Origin: Longilinea arvoryzae
GTDB lineage: Bacteria; Chloroflexota; Anaerolineae; Anaerolineales; Anaerolineaceae
Length of the DNA stretch: 64,000 nucleotides
NCBI RefSeq assembly: GCF_001050235.1
Contig: NZ_DF967972.1
Location: 3,562,724 to 3,626,723 of the forward strand
Reading direction: 5' to 3'
Positions 8,463-22,056 of the stretch are shown here, piece by piece. The first letter of the stretch is position 1, and the number at the start of each line of letters is the position of its first letter. A program made the position numbers and the translations under genes. The notes below the pieces were generated by a model. The model had not been told where the DNA came from, did no database searches, and saw only the letters and a list, made by a program, of their open reading frames with translations.

Positions 8463-9386
8463 ATGACGGAAACCATTTTTCTAGCCTTGGGCACCAATCT
8501 GGGCGATCGGGTGGAGAATCTGCGCGCCGCGTTGGAAGCGCTTTTGGCAGTGGTCGAAATCAAGCGGGTCTCGCCGGTCTACGAAACCCCACCCTGGGGA
8601 GTGACCGACCAGCCTGCTTTCTTGAACATGGTCCTGCAGGCTGAGACGGAACTCGATCCGCCCGGCCTGCTGCGCGCGTTAAAAGACATGGAGGTCAGGC
8701 TGGGGCGCAGGCCGAATGTCCGCTACGGGCCGCGCCTGATCGACCTGGACATCCTCTTCTACGGGCGACAGGTGGTCGAGCTCGAAAATCTCAGCATTCC
8801 GCACCCGCGCCTGCCCGAACGGGCCTTCGTGCTCGTCCCGCTGGCCGCCGTCGCGCCGGACCTGCGCCACCCGGTTTTACACAAGACCATCTCTGAATTG
8901 CTGGCGGCTGTCGATGCGAGTGAAATTCAACCCTTCGAGGCCGTGGTCTATGCGCCGAAAATCGAACCTGCCGGCCCGGCCGGGGGTTCGGCGCTGATTC
9001 ACCTGCCGCCCTTTTCACCGGCAGCGCTGGGCAAGGGCCGCAAACCGGTCAGCGCCAATCTGAACGGCTATGTGTTTCGCAGCTCGGTTTTTCCGGAGAA
9101 TCGGGTTCGCCAGTACCTGGTGATCAATGCTCAGATGCGCTCCGCGGCCAGCCTGGCGCAGGGTCAGGTGATCGCCGCCAGCCTGGTCCCCGACCGCGAG
9201 CCGCGCAGTGTGAGCCTGCCCGCGGACCTGGTGCAGGCTCTGGCCGCGGAATCCGCCGCGCAGGCTCGTTTTTCGGCCCTGGCGCTCTCCCACCAGCGCG
9301 AATACGTGAACTGGATCGAAGCTGCCAAAAGACCTGAGACACGGGCACGGCGGATCGCCGAAACCCTCCATAAATTGCTGGCCTGA
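8463..9386 (+). CDS. folK: HPPK (FolK) fused to a YdeI/OmpD-associated-like domain
   Basis: Residues 1 to about 160 are 2-amino-4-hydroxy-6-hydroxymethyldihydropteridine pyrophosphokinase, which pyrophosphorylates the pterin in folate synthesis. The signature RYGPRLIDLDILFYG and the N-terminal LGTNLGDR are intact. The protein runs to 307 residues, about twice the family length. After a linker, residues about 190-305 look like a DUF1905 barrel (FRSSVFPENRVRQYLVI) followed by the YdeI/OmpD-associated helical end (ALSHQREYVNWIEAAKRPET). That extra module is normally a separate small protein of uncertain function. There is no stop or frameshift between the two parts. folP follows 15 bp later, consistent with a folate operon. 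Confidence 0.9.
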   Translation: MTETIFLALGTNLGDRVENLRAALEALLAVVEIKRVSPVYETPPWGVTDQPAFLNMVLQAETELDPPGLLRALKDMEVRLGRRPNVRYGPRLIDLDILFYGRQVVELENLSIPHPRLPERAFVLVPLAAVAPDLRHPVLHKTISELLAAVDASEIQPFEAVVYAPKIEPAGPAGGSALIHLPPFSPAALGKGRKPVSANLNGYVFRSSVFPENRVRQYLVINAQMRSAASLAQGQVIAASLVPDREPRSVSLPADLVQALAAESAAQARFSALALSHQREYVNWIEAAKRPETRARRIAETLHKLLA

Positions 9387-9401
9387 AGAACGGAGAAGTC
9401 C

Positions 9402-10274
9402 ATGTCACCCCTGGCTTACCCCCTGGATTGGGGTTCACGAACCTTCATCATGGGCATCCTGAATATCACTCCGGATAGTTTTTCAGGCGACGGCCTGATG
9501 CGCCAGGATGAAGTCATCGCCCACGCGCTTGAACAGGCGCGGCGATTCGTTGCCGCCGGCGCCGACATTCTCGATATCGGCGGTGAGAGCACCCGTCCCG
9601 GCGCCGCGAAGGTGAGCGCTGAGGAAGAAGTCGGACGCGTGATCCCGGTCGTCCGGACCCTGGTAAAGGAAGGCCTGGACGCCCTTATTTCGGTCGACAC
9701 CTACAAGGCCGCGGTCATGCAGGCCGCCCTGGAGGCCGGCGCGCACTGGATCAACGATATCTGGGGCCTGCGGGCGGACCCTGACCTGGCCGGTGTGGCT
9801 GCCCGGAGCGGCGCGCCGCTGATCTTGATGCACAACCGCCGCCAACCCGTCGCCACCGAACAGCACAGCGGCCTGGGCGGGCGTTACGTCGGCGCGAATT
9901 ACGAAGACCTGGTTCCGGATGTGTGCCGCGAACTGATGGAAAGCGTCAAGATCGCGATGGACGCCGGCGTGAAGAGCGAGAATATCATTCTGGATCCCGG
10001 CATCGGTTTTGCCAAGACTCGCGAACAAAATTTGGAACTGCTCGACCGGTTGGATGAAGTTCGGGGGTTGGGTTTCCCAATCCTGCTGGGCCCATCCCGC
10101 AAATCCTTTATTGGCTATACGCTTAACCTGCCGCCCGACCAGCGCGCCGAAGGCACCGCGGCCGCCGTCGCGGTGGGCATCGTCCGCGGCGCCGATATCA
10201 TCCGCGTTCACGACGTGGAAATGATGGTCCGCGTGGCGCGCATGACGGACGCCATCGTTCGCCGCCGGCACTAA
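9402..10274 (+). CDS. folP: Dihydropteroate synthase
   Basis: Condenses dihydropterin pyrophosphate with p-aminobenzoate; the target of sulfonamides. The 290-residue TIM-barrel enzyme shows the first signature MGILNITPDSFSGDG, the second signature DILDIGGESTRPGA, the segment INDIWGLRADPDL, the DPGIGFAKT motif, and LLGPSRKSFIG. The AGGAGAAG-like site just upstream and the FolK partner before it support the start and the operon. No oddity is seen. The upstream folB and folE genes of the pathway are not in this window. Confidence 0.96.
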   Translation: MSPLAYPLDWGSRTFIMGILNITPDSFSGDGLMRQDEVIAHALEQARRFVAAGADILDIGGESTRPGAAKVSAEEEVGRVIPVVRTLVKEGLDALISVDTYKAAVMQAALEAGAHWINDIWGLRADPDLAGVAARSGAPLILMHNRRQPVATEQHSGLGGRYVGANYEDLVPDVCRELMESVKIAMDAGVKSENIILDPGIGFAKTREQNLELLDRLDEVRGLGFPILLGPSRKSFIGYTLNLPPDQRAEGTAAAVAVGIVRGADIIRVHDVEMMVRVARMTDAIVRRRH

Positions 10275-10329
10275 GACAAATCATCTTCGCGCGAAATTCT
10301 AATCATTTGCTAATCCAAAGTGATTTGTT

Positions 10330-10360
10330 TTGACCTCCGTGTAGTGGTATGCTTTACAAT
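10330..10360 (+). promoter_or_regulatory. Putative promoter of the 2-oxoacid dehydrogenase operon
   Basis: TTGACC (10330-10335) and TACAAT (10355-10360) are 19 bp apart, slightly long but acceptable. A hairpin-forming inverted repeat begins just past the likely transcription start. Confidence 0.45.
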
Positions 10361-10363
10361 AAA

Positions 10364-10388
10364 GGTAAATATTAACCAAATATTTGCC
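10364..10388 (+). repeat. Inverted repeat in the dehydrogenase operon leader
   Basis: GGTAAATATT (10364-10373) pairs with AATATTTGCC (10379-10388), giving 10 bp with one T-G pair and a 5-base loop. It sits at about +1 of the proposed transcript, so it could be an operator or a 5' stabilising hairpin. No T-tract follows, so it is not a terminator. Confidence 0.55.
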
Positions 10389-10425
10389 ACTCGATGGTTC
10401 CTCGCTTTACCAGGAGGTCGATGCA

Positions 10426-11409
10426 ATGGCTTTATCCGCAGAAACCAAGCGGGAAATGTATTGGATGATGCTGCTCGCGCGCCGGTTGGATGAGCGTGCC
10501 TGGGTGCTGCACCGCCAGGGGAAAATCGCTTTCCACATCTCCGGCATCGGTCACGAGGCCGCCCAAATTGGGGCGGCCTTTGCATTGCGGCGCGGTTATG
10601 ACTGGTTCACCCCGTATTACCGCGATCTGGCCTTGATGCTGGCGCTTGGGTACACGCCCACGGACTTTATGATGAGTCTTATGGGCAAAAAAGCCGACCC
10701 TGGCTCGGGCGGACGCCAAATGCCCAGCCACTGGAGCATGCGCAGCGCCAATGCCGTCAGCCATTCCGCCCCGGTTGCCACCCAAACGTCGCATGCAGCC
10801 GGGATCGGGCTGGCCATCAAACTTCACAAAGAGGATAAGGTGGTGCTGACCAGCGTCGGAGAGGGCGCCACCTCACAGGGTGAATGGTACGAAGGCGTCA
10901 ACTGGGCGGCCGTCCACCGCCTGCCCGTCATCTTAATGGTGCAGAACAACCAATACGCGATTTCGGAGCCGCCCCAGACGCAGATGGCCGTTCCCGGCCC
11001 GGCCGATAAAGCCTGCGGGTTGGGCCTGCACGGCGAACGGGTCGACGGCACGGATGTGTTCGCCGTTTACGACGCGGTCAGCCAGGCCGTCGAGCGCGCG
11101 CGGAAGGGCGAAGGACCCAGCCTGATCGAAGCGCGATTGTACCGCATCACACCCCATTCATCCGATGATGATGACCGCACCTATCGTTCACGGGAAGAGG
11201 TGGAGGATCATAAGAAACGCGATCCGCTCCTGGTGGCGCAAACGGCGTTGAAGAAAGAGAAATCGCTGAGCAACGCCCAGGAGGATGAAATGGAAACCCG
11301 CGCCAGAGAAATGGTGGACGAAGCCGTCAAAGCGGCGGAAGCCGCCCCTTACCCGAGTCCGGATGAGGCCGCCTATCCCGTGTACGTCGAGGAGATCCGC
11401 CATGGCTGA
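10426..11409 (+). CDS. bkdAA: 2-oxoacid dehydrogenase E1 component, alpha subunit (branched-chain-like)
   Basis: Thiamine-diphosphate-dependent decarboxylase subunit that, with E1 beta, takes a 2-oxoacid and passes the acyl group to lipoyl-E2. The ThDP-binding stretch begins GEGATSQGEWYEG at residue 145 and continues to VQNNQYAIS. The GEG form (rather than GDG) and the early motif FHISGIGHEAAQIGAAF are closer to branched-chain 2-oxoacid dehydrogenases than to pyruvate dehydrogenase. The start at ATG 10426 has AGGAGG at 10412-10417, giving 327 residues; a longer frame with a TTG start has no ribosome-binding site and runs into the leader hairpin. The gene overlaps E1 beta by 8 bp. Substrate choice between pyruvate and branched-chain 2-oxoacids is not settled. 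Confidence 0.9.
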   Translation: MALSAETKREMYWMMLLARRLDERAWVLHRQGKIAFHISGIGHEAAQIGAAFALRRGYDWFTPYYRDLALMLALGYTPTDFMMSLMGKKADPGSGGRQMPSHWSMRSANAVSHSAPVATQTSHAAGIGLAIKLHKEDKVVLTSVGEGATSQGEWYEGVNWAAVHRLPVILMVQNNQYAISEPPQTQMAVPGPADKACGLGLHGERVDGTDVFAVYDAVSQAVERARKGEGPSLIEARLYRITPHSSDDDDRTYRSREEVEDHKKRDPLLVAQTALKKEKSLSNAQEDEMETRAREMVDEAVKAAEAAPYPSPDEAAYPVYVEEIRHG

Positions 11410-12385
11410 AATTACCCTGATCGAAGCCGTTCGCCAGGCCATGGACGAAGAACTGGCCCGCGATGAAAACGTGTTCATCGTCGGTGAGGATGTGGGCAAG
11501 CGCGGGGGCGTATTCCGCGCCACCCAGGGCCTGTTCGAAAAGTACGGCGGCGAGCGCGTCATCGATTCACCCCTGGCCGAGCTTTCCATCGTCGGCGTGG
11601 GCATCGGCGCGGCCCTGTATGGGATGCTCCCCATCTGCGAAATCCAGTTCGCCGATTTCATCCACCCGGCGCTCAATCAGATCATCAACGAGGCCGCCAA
11701 GATGTGCTACCGCTCCAACGGGGCCTGGACCGTGCCCATGGTCATCCGCGCGCCTTACGGGGGTGGTATCGGCGGCGGCTTATACCATTCGCAGAGTCTG
11801 GAGGCGTTGTTCACCCACATCCCGGGCCTGAAGGTCGTCATTCCCTCCAGCCCGTACGACGCCAAAGGGCTGCTCAAATCCGCCGTGCGCGATCCCAACC
11901 CGGTGGTTTTCTTCGAGCCCAAGAAAGGCTACCGCCTGATCAAGGGCGAGGTGCCGGACGGAGAATTCACGGTCCCCATCGGCCCGGCCAACGTGACCCG
12001 CCCGGGCAGCGATTTGACCGTCTTCAGTTATGGCATGATGCATTATTACAGCCTGCAGGCGGCCGAAGAAGTGGCTAAAGAGGGCATCGATGCCGAAGTG
12101 GTCGACCTGCGCACGCTCTACCCGGTCGACCGGCAGACCATTTTGAACTCGGTCCGCAAGACCGGCAAGGCGCTCATCGTCCACGAAGACAACCTGACGG
12201 GCGGTTATGGGGCGGAAATCGCCGCCACCATCGCCGAGGGCGCCTTCACCGACCTGGACGCGCCCGTTCACCGTCTGGCCGGCCCGGATGTGCCCGCCGT
12301 GCCTTTCAGCCATCCCATGCAGGACTGGTTCATGCTCAATCCGGCCAAGATCGCCGAAGCCATCCGCCAATTGGCGCGGTATTAA
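11402..12385 (+). CDS. bkdAB: 2-oxoacid dehydrogenase E1 component, beta subunit (branched-chain-like)
   Basis: Partner of the E1 alpha subunit in the alpha2beta2 decarboxylase. The 327-residue protein has the transketolase-like pyrimidine domain (VGEDVGKRGGVFRATQGLFE, then VIDSPLAELSIVGVGIGAA) and the C-terminal transketolase domain (LRTLYPVDRQTIL, LIVHEDNLTGGYGAEIAA). The YHSQSLEALFTHIPGLKVV segment matches branched-chain enzymes well. The start at 11402 is supported by GAGGAGA at 11389-11395; it overlaps the end of E1 alpha, indicating translational coupling. An upstream in-frame extension is possible on paper but would overlap E1 alpha by over 100 bp and adds a non-family N-terminus. Confidence 0.92.
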   Translation: MAEITLIEAVRQAMDEELARDENVFIVGEDVGKRGGVFRATQGLFEKYGGERVIDSPLAELSIVGVGIGAALYGMLPICEIQFADFIHPALNQIINEAAKMCYRSNGAWTVPMVIRAPYGGGIGGGLYHSQSLEALFTHIPGLKVVIPSSPYDAKGLLKSAVRDPNPVVFFEPKKGYRLIKGEVPDGEFTVPIGPANVTRPGSDLTVFSYGMMHYYSLQAAEEVAKEGIDAEVVDLRTLYPVDRQTILNSVRKTGKALIVHEDNLTGGYGAEIAATIAEGAFTDLDAPVHRLAGPDVPAVPFSHPMQDWFMLNPAKIAEAIRQLARY

Positions 12386-12401
12386 TTCGAGGAGGAAAAA
12401 C

Positions 12402-13733
12402 ATGGCAACGAAAGTAATCATGCCCCAGCTCGGCGAATCGGTGGTCGAAGGCACCGTGATGCAGTGGCTCAAGCACGAGGGCGATCAGATTGCCGAGTTC
12501 GAGTCGCTGCTCGAGATCAACACCGACAAAGTCAACTCGGAAATTCCCAGCCCCGCCAGCGGCGTCCTGCTAAAGATTCTGGTGCCCGAAGGGGAGACCG
12601 TGAGCGCCGGATCCACCATCGCCTGGATCGGGCAGCCCGGCGAGTCTCTCCCGGAAGGCGCACCCGACCAAACCCCGCGGGCTGAACCCGCCCGGGCCGC
12701 CCCTTCTGCAACTTCGGTTCCCACACCGGTGGCGGTGGGCCGCGATCGCGAACTGGGTTTTATTTCGCCAGTGGTGGCCCGGCTGGCCCGCGATCACAAC
12801 GTCGATTTGCACGCCGTGAAAGGCAGCGGCGAAGGCGGGCGAATTACCAAGAAGGATGTGCTGGCTTACCTCGGGAGCACCAGCTCCTCCACCCAGCCCT
12901 CCGGGCAGGCCGAACCGGCCGCCTGGGAGACGCCCGGCGAAGGGGATCTCTTCCGCCCGACCGAAATGATGTTCCCGACCCAACCGCCTGCGCCTGTCCC
13001 CCAGACGCCCCCTGTTCCGCCCGCAGTGGCGTCTCAACCGCCCGCTGCCGGGAACGGTCGCCTGGTGCCGCATTCGCAGATGCGGAAACGCATTGCCGAG
13101 CATATGCTGTTCAGCAAGAACACCGCTCCGCATGTCACAACCGTGATGGAGGCGAATCTCCAGCAGGTTGTGGCCCACCGCGAGGCGAATAAGCCGCTCT
13201 TCGCCAGGGATGGCGTCAAATTGACCTATACGGCCTACTTCATGGCGGCTGCGGCCGCCGCCCTGCGGGCCAACCCTCTGGTCAATTCCTCCTGGCGCGA
13301 AGACGGGGTCTGGATTCACGACGCCGTCAACATCGGCATGGCTACCTCGCTGGGCGAGGAAGGCCTGATCGTGCCGGTCATCCAACAGGCCGACGGTCTG
13401 TCGCTGCTGGGATTGGCCCGCATCATCGAGGACCTGGCCGGCCGGGCGCGCGGTCACCGCCTGCAGCCTGACGAGGTCCAGGGTGGGACCTTCACCATCA
13501 CCAACCACGGCACGGCCGGATCGCTGTTTGCCACGCCCATCATCAACCAGCCACAGTGCGCCATTCTCGGCGTCGGCGCCATTCAGAAGCGGGTCGTCGT
13601 CCTGGAAAACGACGCCATCGCCGTGCGCCCCATGGTCTATCTCTCCCTGACTTTCGACCACCGCATCCTGGACGGCGATTCGGCCGACCGCTTCTTGAGC
13701 AAGATCGTTTCGATCCTGGAAAAATGGAGCTAA
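12402..13733 (+). CDS. bkdB: 2-oxoacid dehydrogenase E2, dihydrolipoamide acyltransferase
   Basis: Core acyltransferase that carries the acyl group on a lipoyl lysine and passes it to CoA. Order of domains in the 443-residue protein: one lipoyl domain (residues 1-76, lipoyl lysine K43 in INTDKVNSE), a Pro/Ala-rich linker, a peripheral subunit-binding domain around residues 123-160 (ISPVVARLARDHNVDL, GRITKKDVLAYL), a second Pro-rich linker, and the catalytic domain ending in FDHRILDGD with the active-site His. ATG 12402 is preceded by GGAGG (12391-12395), and the lipoyl domain begins directly after it. The Pro-rich linkers are typical swinging arms. It follows E1 beta by 16 bp. Confidence 0.94.
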   Translation: MATKVIMPQLGESVVEGTVMQWLKHEGDQIAEFESLLEINTDKVNSEIPSPASGVLLKILVPEGETVSAGSTIAWIGQPGESLPEGAPDQTPRAEPARAAPSATSVPTPVAVGRDRELGFISPVVARLARDHNVDLHAVKGSGEGGRITKKDVLAYLGSTSSSTQPSGQAEPAAWETPGEGDLFRPTEMMFPTQPPAPVPQTPPVPPAVASQPPAAGNGRLVPHSQMRKRIAEHMLFSKNTAPHVTTVMEANLQQVVAHREANKPLFARDGVKLTYTAYFMAAAAAALRANPLVNSSWREDGVWIHDAVNIGMATSLGEEGLIVPVIQQADGLSLLGLARIIEDLAGRARGHRLQPDEVQGGTFTITNHGTAGSLFATPIINQPQCAILGVGAIQKRVVVLENDAIAVRPMVYLSLTFDHRILDGDSADRFLSKIVSILEKWS

Positions 13734-13780
13734 CGATTTCGCAAACGGACGAAGGCCGAGCGCCGGGTCTGTTTCACGTG

Positions 13781-13786
13781 TATAAT
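13781..13786 (+). promoter_or_regulatory. Possible -10 box upstream of lpdA
   Basis: A perfect TATAAT lies 50 bp before lpdA in the 102-bp gap after E2. No matching -35 is visible. It may give lpdA extra transcription, which would suit an E3 subunit shared among complexes. Confidence 0.3.
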
Positions 13787-13835
13787 CGAGGGAACGTATG
13801 CGAGTCAAGATCTCATCACCAAAACGAGGAATGCA

Positions 13836-15233
<1,398 letters not shown>

Positions 15234-15255
15234 ACTCGTAATTTTGTACGAAGCC

Positions 15256-15292
15256 AAACATGGGACGCGCGGAAATTGCGTCCCATGTTTTT
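15256..15292 (+). terminator. Rho-independent terminator after lpdA
   Basis: A perfect 13-bp stem (15256-15268 with 15278-15290; core ACATGGGACGC) with a 9-base loop runs into TTTTT (15288-15292). Confidence 0.9.
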
Positions 15293-15344
15293 AATTCTGG
15301 ATGCCAGCCCTGGAGTCTGTGTTTATAGAATTCTAATAGGCCTA

Positions 15345-15353
15345 TGCTATAAT
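15345..15353 (+). promoter_or_regulatory. Extended -10 promoter of secA
   Basis: TGC-TATAAT (15345-15353) is an extended -10 element 19 bp before the start codon, implying a leader of only about 12 bases. No good -35 is visible at 17 bp. Confidence 0.5.
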
Positions 15354-15372
15354 CCACCCGAAAGGGTGCCTT

Positions 15373-19440
<4,068 letters not shown>

Positions 19441-19501
19441 CACGGAGTAAATCCACAGGCGTCGAAAATGTGATTTTAATCATGACGCCGGAGAAATTCA
19501 A

Positions 19502-19539
19502 ACCAGAAATGGATTAAACACGTCCATTTCTGGTATAAT
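19502..19539 (+). promoter_or_regulatory. Upstream rpsA promoter overlapped by a perfect hairpin
   Basis: An extended -10 (TGG-TATAAT, 19531-19539) overlaps the 3' arm of a perfect 12-bp inverted repeat (ACCAGAAATGGA 19502-19513, TCCATTTCTGGT 19523-19534, 9-base loop). No T-tract follows, so a simple terminator for secA is not supported. The repeat could be an operator that covers the -10, or a termination/processing hairpin at the end of secA. Confidence 0.5.
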
Positions 19540-19581
19540 CTTTAAGTTATAAAGGCTCTGCTGATCTAGACAGCCGAGGGG

Positions 19582-19610
19582 TTGTCAAGAAGCATGGATG
19601 CATTTATAAT
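19582..19610 (+). promoter_or_regulatory. Strong promoter proximal to rpsA
   Basis: TTGTCA (19582-19587), a 17-bp spacer and TATAAT (19605-19610) form a near-consensus sigma-70-type promoter about 38 bp before the rpsA start. Confidence 0.75.
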
Positions 19611-19647
19611 GTGCCTTATATTTTAGCAACCGGAGTACACAGATCGT

Positions 19648-20883
19648 ATGATGGACCAAAACGACGCCCAACTCGAGCAGGGGGCAACGCCCGAGAATCA
19701 TCAGGTTGACAACCAAAACGACATGGCCTCTCTTCTCGAACAAGAAGGTCCTGGCATCGATTTCCCCAAAGCCGGCGAGATTCGCACTGGAATGATCGCC
19801 AGCATCACCCCAGGACAGATTTTGGTCAGTGTCGGTACAAAATCGGAAGGTGTAATTACCGGCAAGGAATATGAACTGATTCCTGCCGATGAGCTTTCCG
19901 AGCTAAAAGTAGGTCAGGAAATCCCGGTCTTTGTCGTCAACCCCGAGGACCAGAACGGGAATCTTGTCCTCTCGTATGTTCGGGCGCGTGAAGAAGTCAG
20001 TTGGACGCGGACAGAAGAATTGCTCGCTTCCAAAGAGGTCTATCACAGCTCGATCGTCGGCTATAACAAGGGTGGCCTGATCGTCCCGGTCGGCGGCCTG
20101 CGTGGTTTTGTCCCCTCCTCGCAGATCAGCCTGTCCCGCCGCGCCAGCCTGTCGGGTGAGACGCCCGATCAACGCTGGAGCAAGATGATCGGTCAGGAAA
20201 TCGATGTGATCGTGATCGAAGTCGACCGCGAACGCCGCCGCCTGATCCTTTCCGAACGCGCCGCCAGCACCGAGACCCGCGAATCCCTCAAGGAACGCGT
20301 GATCGACGAGCTCAAAGAAGGCGAAATCCGCACCGGCCGTGTCACCAGCCTGGCCGACTTCGGCGCTTTCGTCAACATCAACGGCGCCGATGGCCTGGTT
20401 CACCTCTCCGAAATCTCCTGGGACCGCATCCAGCATCCGGGTGAAGTTCTCAAGGTCGGACAGGAAGTCAAGGTCAAGGTCATCAGCATTGACCGCGAAA
20501 AGAAACGCATCGGCCTTTCCATCCGCCAGTTGCTTGAGGATCCCTGGACCCAGAAGTCTGCCAAGTATGCTGTGGGCCAGCTTGTGGAAGCCAGCATTAC
20601 CCGTCTCACCAAGTTCGGCGCCTTTGCCCGCCTGGAAGATGACCTGGAAGGCTTGATCCACATTTCCGAAATCAGCGAGAAGCGCATCGAGCACCCCAAA
20701 GAGGTGCTGCATGAAGGCGAAGCCGTCACCCTGCGCATCATCAAGATCGATCCGGAAAATCACCGCATCGGCCTGAGCCTGCGCCGTGTCGAATCGATGG
20801 CCTACGCCGACATGGACTGGCAGTCGTTGGATGATATCCTCAACAATGAGGAAGAAAAACCCACCGACGAAGCCGAAGCCTAA
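19648..20883 (+). CDS. rpsA: 30S ribosomal protein S1, four S1 domains
   Basis: RNA-binding protein that helps the 30S subunit load mRNA. The 411-residue protein has four S1 OB-fold repeats, roughly at residues 45-115, 120-205, 222-290 and 305-378. Domains 3 and 4 are the most canonical (GRVTSLADFGAFVNINGADG; ITRLTKFGAFARLEDDLEG with GLIHISEIS). Four domains is the form common outside Proteobacteria, which have six. The N-terminal 40 residues are Gln/Asn/Glu-rich and probably disordered. Two ATGs (19648, 19651) are adjacent; CGGAG at 19631-19635 lies rather far upstream. A near-consensus promoter and a strong terminator make this a monocistronic, highly expressed gene. Confidence 0.93.
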   Translation: MMDQNDAQLEQGATPENHQVDNQNDMASLLEQEGPGIDFPKAGEIRTGMIASITPGQILVSVGTKSEGVITGKEYELIPADELSELKVGQEIPVFVVNPEDQNGNLVLSYVRAREEVSWTRTEELLASKEVYHSSIVGYNKGGLIVPVGGLRGFVPSSQISLSRRASLSGETPDQRWSKMIGQEIDVIVIEVDRERRRLILSERAASTETRESLKERVIDELKEGEIRTGRVTSLADFGAFVNINGADGLVHLSEISWDRIQHPGEVLKVGQEVKVKVISIDREKKRIGLSIRQLLEDPWTQKSAKYAVGQLVEASITRLTKFGAFARLEDDLEGLIHISEISEKRIEHPKEVLHEGEAVTLRIIKIDPENHRIGLSLRRVESMAYADMDWQSLDDILNNEEEKPTDEAEA

Positions 20884-20905
20884 GTCTCATATAGGTTCGA
20901 TATAG

Positions 20906-20933
20906 GGAGCGCACCGTTGGTGCGCTCCTTTTT
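20906..20933 (+). terminator. Rho-independent terminator of rpsA
   Basis: GGAGCGCACC (20906-20915) and GGTGCGCTCC (20919-20928) form a perfect 10-bp stem with a 3-base loop, followed by TTTTT (20929-20933). Confidence 0.92.
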
Positions 20934-20955
20934 CTACAACTGCTAAGGAAAATCC

Positions 20956-22056
20956 ATGGCTTTCATCATCGACGCGCATGAAGATCTGGCTTATAACGCG
21001 CTTTCCTTCAATCGCGATTATCGAAAATCCGCCGCGGAAACCCGGGCGTTGGAAGCCGGAACGACCATTCCCGGCCTGACCGGCGATTCCGTTTTGGGTT
21101 GGCCGGATTACCAGCGTGGACAGGTGGCCGTCATATTCGGCACTCTTTTCATCGCCCCGCGCAGCCACGCCGGTGGTCCCTGGGAAAACCAGGTCTTCGA
21201 CAATCCTGCCAACGCCCACCCTCTTTACCAGCGCCAGGTCGCGTATTACCGCCGCCTGACGGATGAACATCCAGACGAATTCCGCCTGATTGTCTCGCAG
21301 GCCGACCTGAAGGCCGTCCTTGAACCCTGGCAATCCCAACCCGCCAATCCACCCGCCGTCACCCATCCGGTGGGGTTGGTCATGCTCATGGAAGGCGGCG
21401 AAGGGATCAAAGATCCGCGCGAACTGGAAGAATGGTGGCAAAACGGGCTGCGGTTTTTTGGCCCGGTCTGGTCGGGTACCCGTTGGTGCGGCGGAACTCA
21501 TGAAGGTCGCGGTTTCACCTCCGAAGGATACGAACTTCTGGAAGTGATGGCCGAAATGGGATACTCGCTCGATATCTCGCACATGAACGAGCAGTCCGCA
21601 TTGCAGGCCCTGGACCGCTACGAAGGTCAGATCATCGCCTCGCATGCCAACGCGCGCGCCCTCATCCACAATGCCCGCGACGAACGCCAGTTGTCCGATC
21701 TGGCCATCCGCCGCCTGATCGAACGGGATGGGGTGATGGGCGTGTTACCCTTCAACCGTTTTCTGGATCCCGAATGGAAGAATTCCGATCCGCGGGAAAG
21801 GGTCACGCTCGATCACCTGATCGCGCATATCGATCACGTTTGCGAGCTTGCCGGGGATGCGCGCCACGTCGCCATTGGCAGTGATTTCGACGGCGGGTTT
21901 GGCCTGCCGGCGGTTCCCTTTGAAATCGACACGATTGCCGATTTGCAGAAACTGGAAACCCGGCTCCTGGAACGCGGATATCATCAAGATGAGGTACAAT
22001 TGATTTTTAATGGCAACTGGCAGCGTATGCTCGAAAGAGGCTTGCCTGCATCATGA
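20956..22056 (+). CDS. Membrane dipeptidase family protein (peptidase M19)
   Basis: Zinc-dependent dipeptidase of the renal dipeptidase family, a TIM-barrel hydrolase; bacterial members act on dipeptides including D-amino-acid forms. The first zinc ligands are in IDAHEDLAYN at the N-terminus (H-x-D altered to H-E-D, with D following), a bridging Glu lies in MEGGEGIKDP, and two His occur in LDISHMNEQ and IIASHANARAL. The C-terminal IGSDFDGGFGLP is also family-typical. The 366-residue protein has no signal peptide, so a cytosolic location is likely. AAGGA precedes the ATG. Its stop overlaps the next start (ATGA), so the next membrane protein is coupled. Confidence 0.9.
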   Translation: MAFIIDAHEDLAYNALSFNRDYRKSAAETRALEAGTTIPGLTGDSVLGWPDYQRGQVAVIFGTLFIAPRSHAGGPWENQVFDNPANAHPLYQRQVAYYRRLTDEHPDEFRLIVSQADLKAVLEPWQSQPANPPAVTHPVGLVMLMEGGEGIKDPRELEEWWQNGLRFFGPVWSGTRWCGGTHEGRGFTSEGYELLEVMAEMGYSLDISHMNEQSALQALDRYEGQIIASHANARALIHNARDERQLSDLAIRRLIERDGVMGVLPFNRFLDPEWKNSDPRERVTLDHLIAHIDHVCELAGDARHVAIGSDFDGGFGLPAVPFEIDTIADLQKLETRLLERGYHQDEVQLIFNGNWQRMLERGLPAS

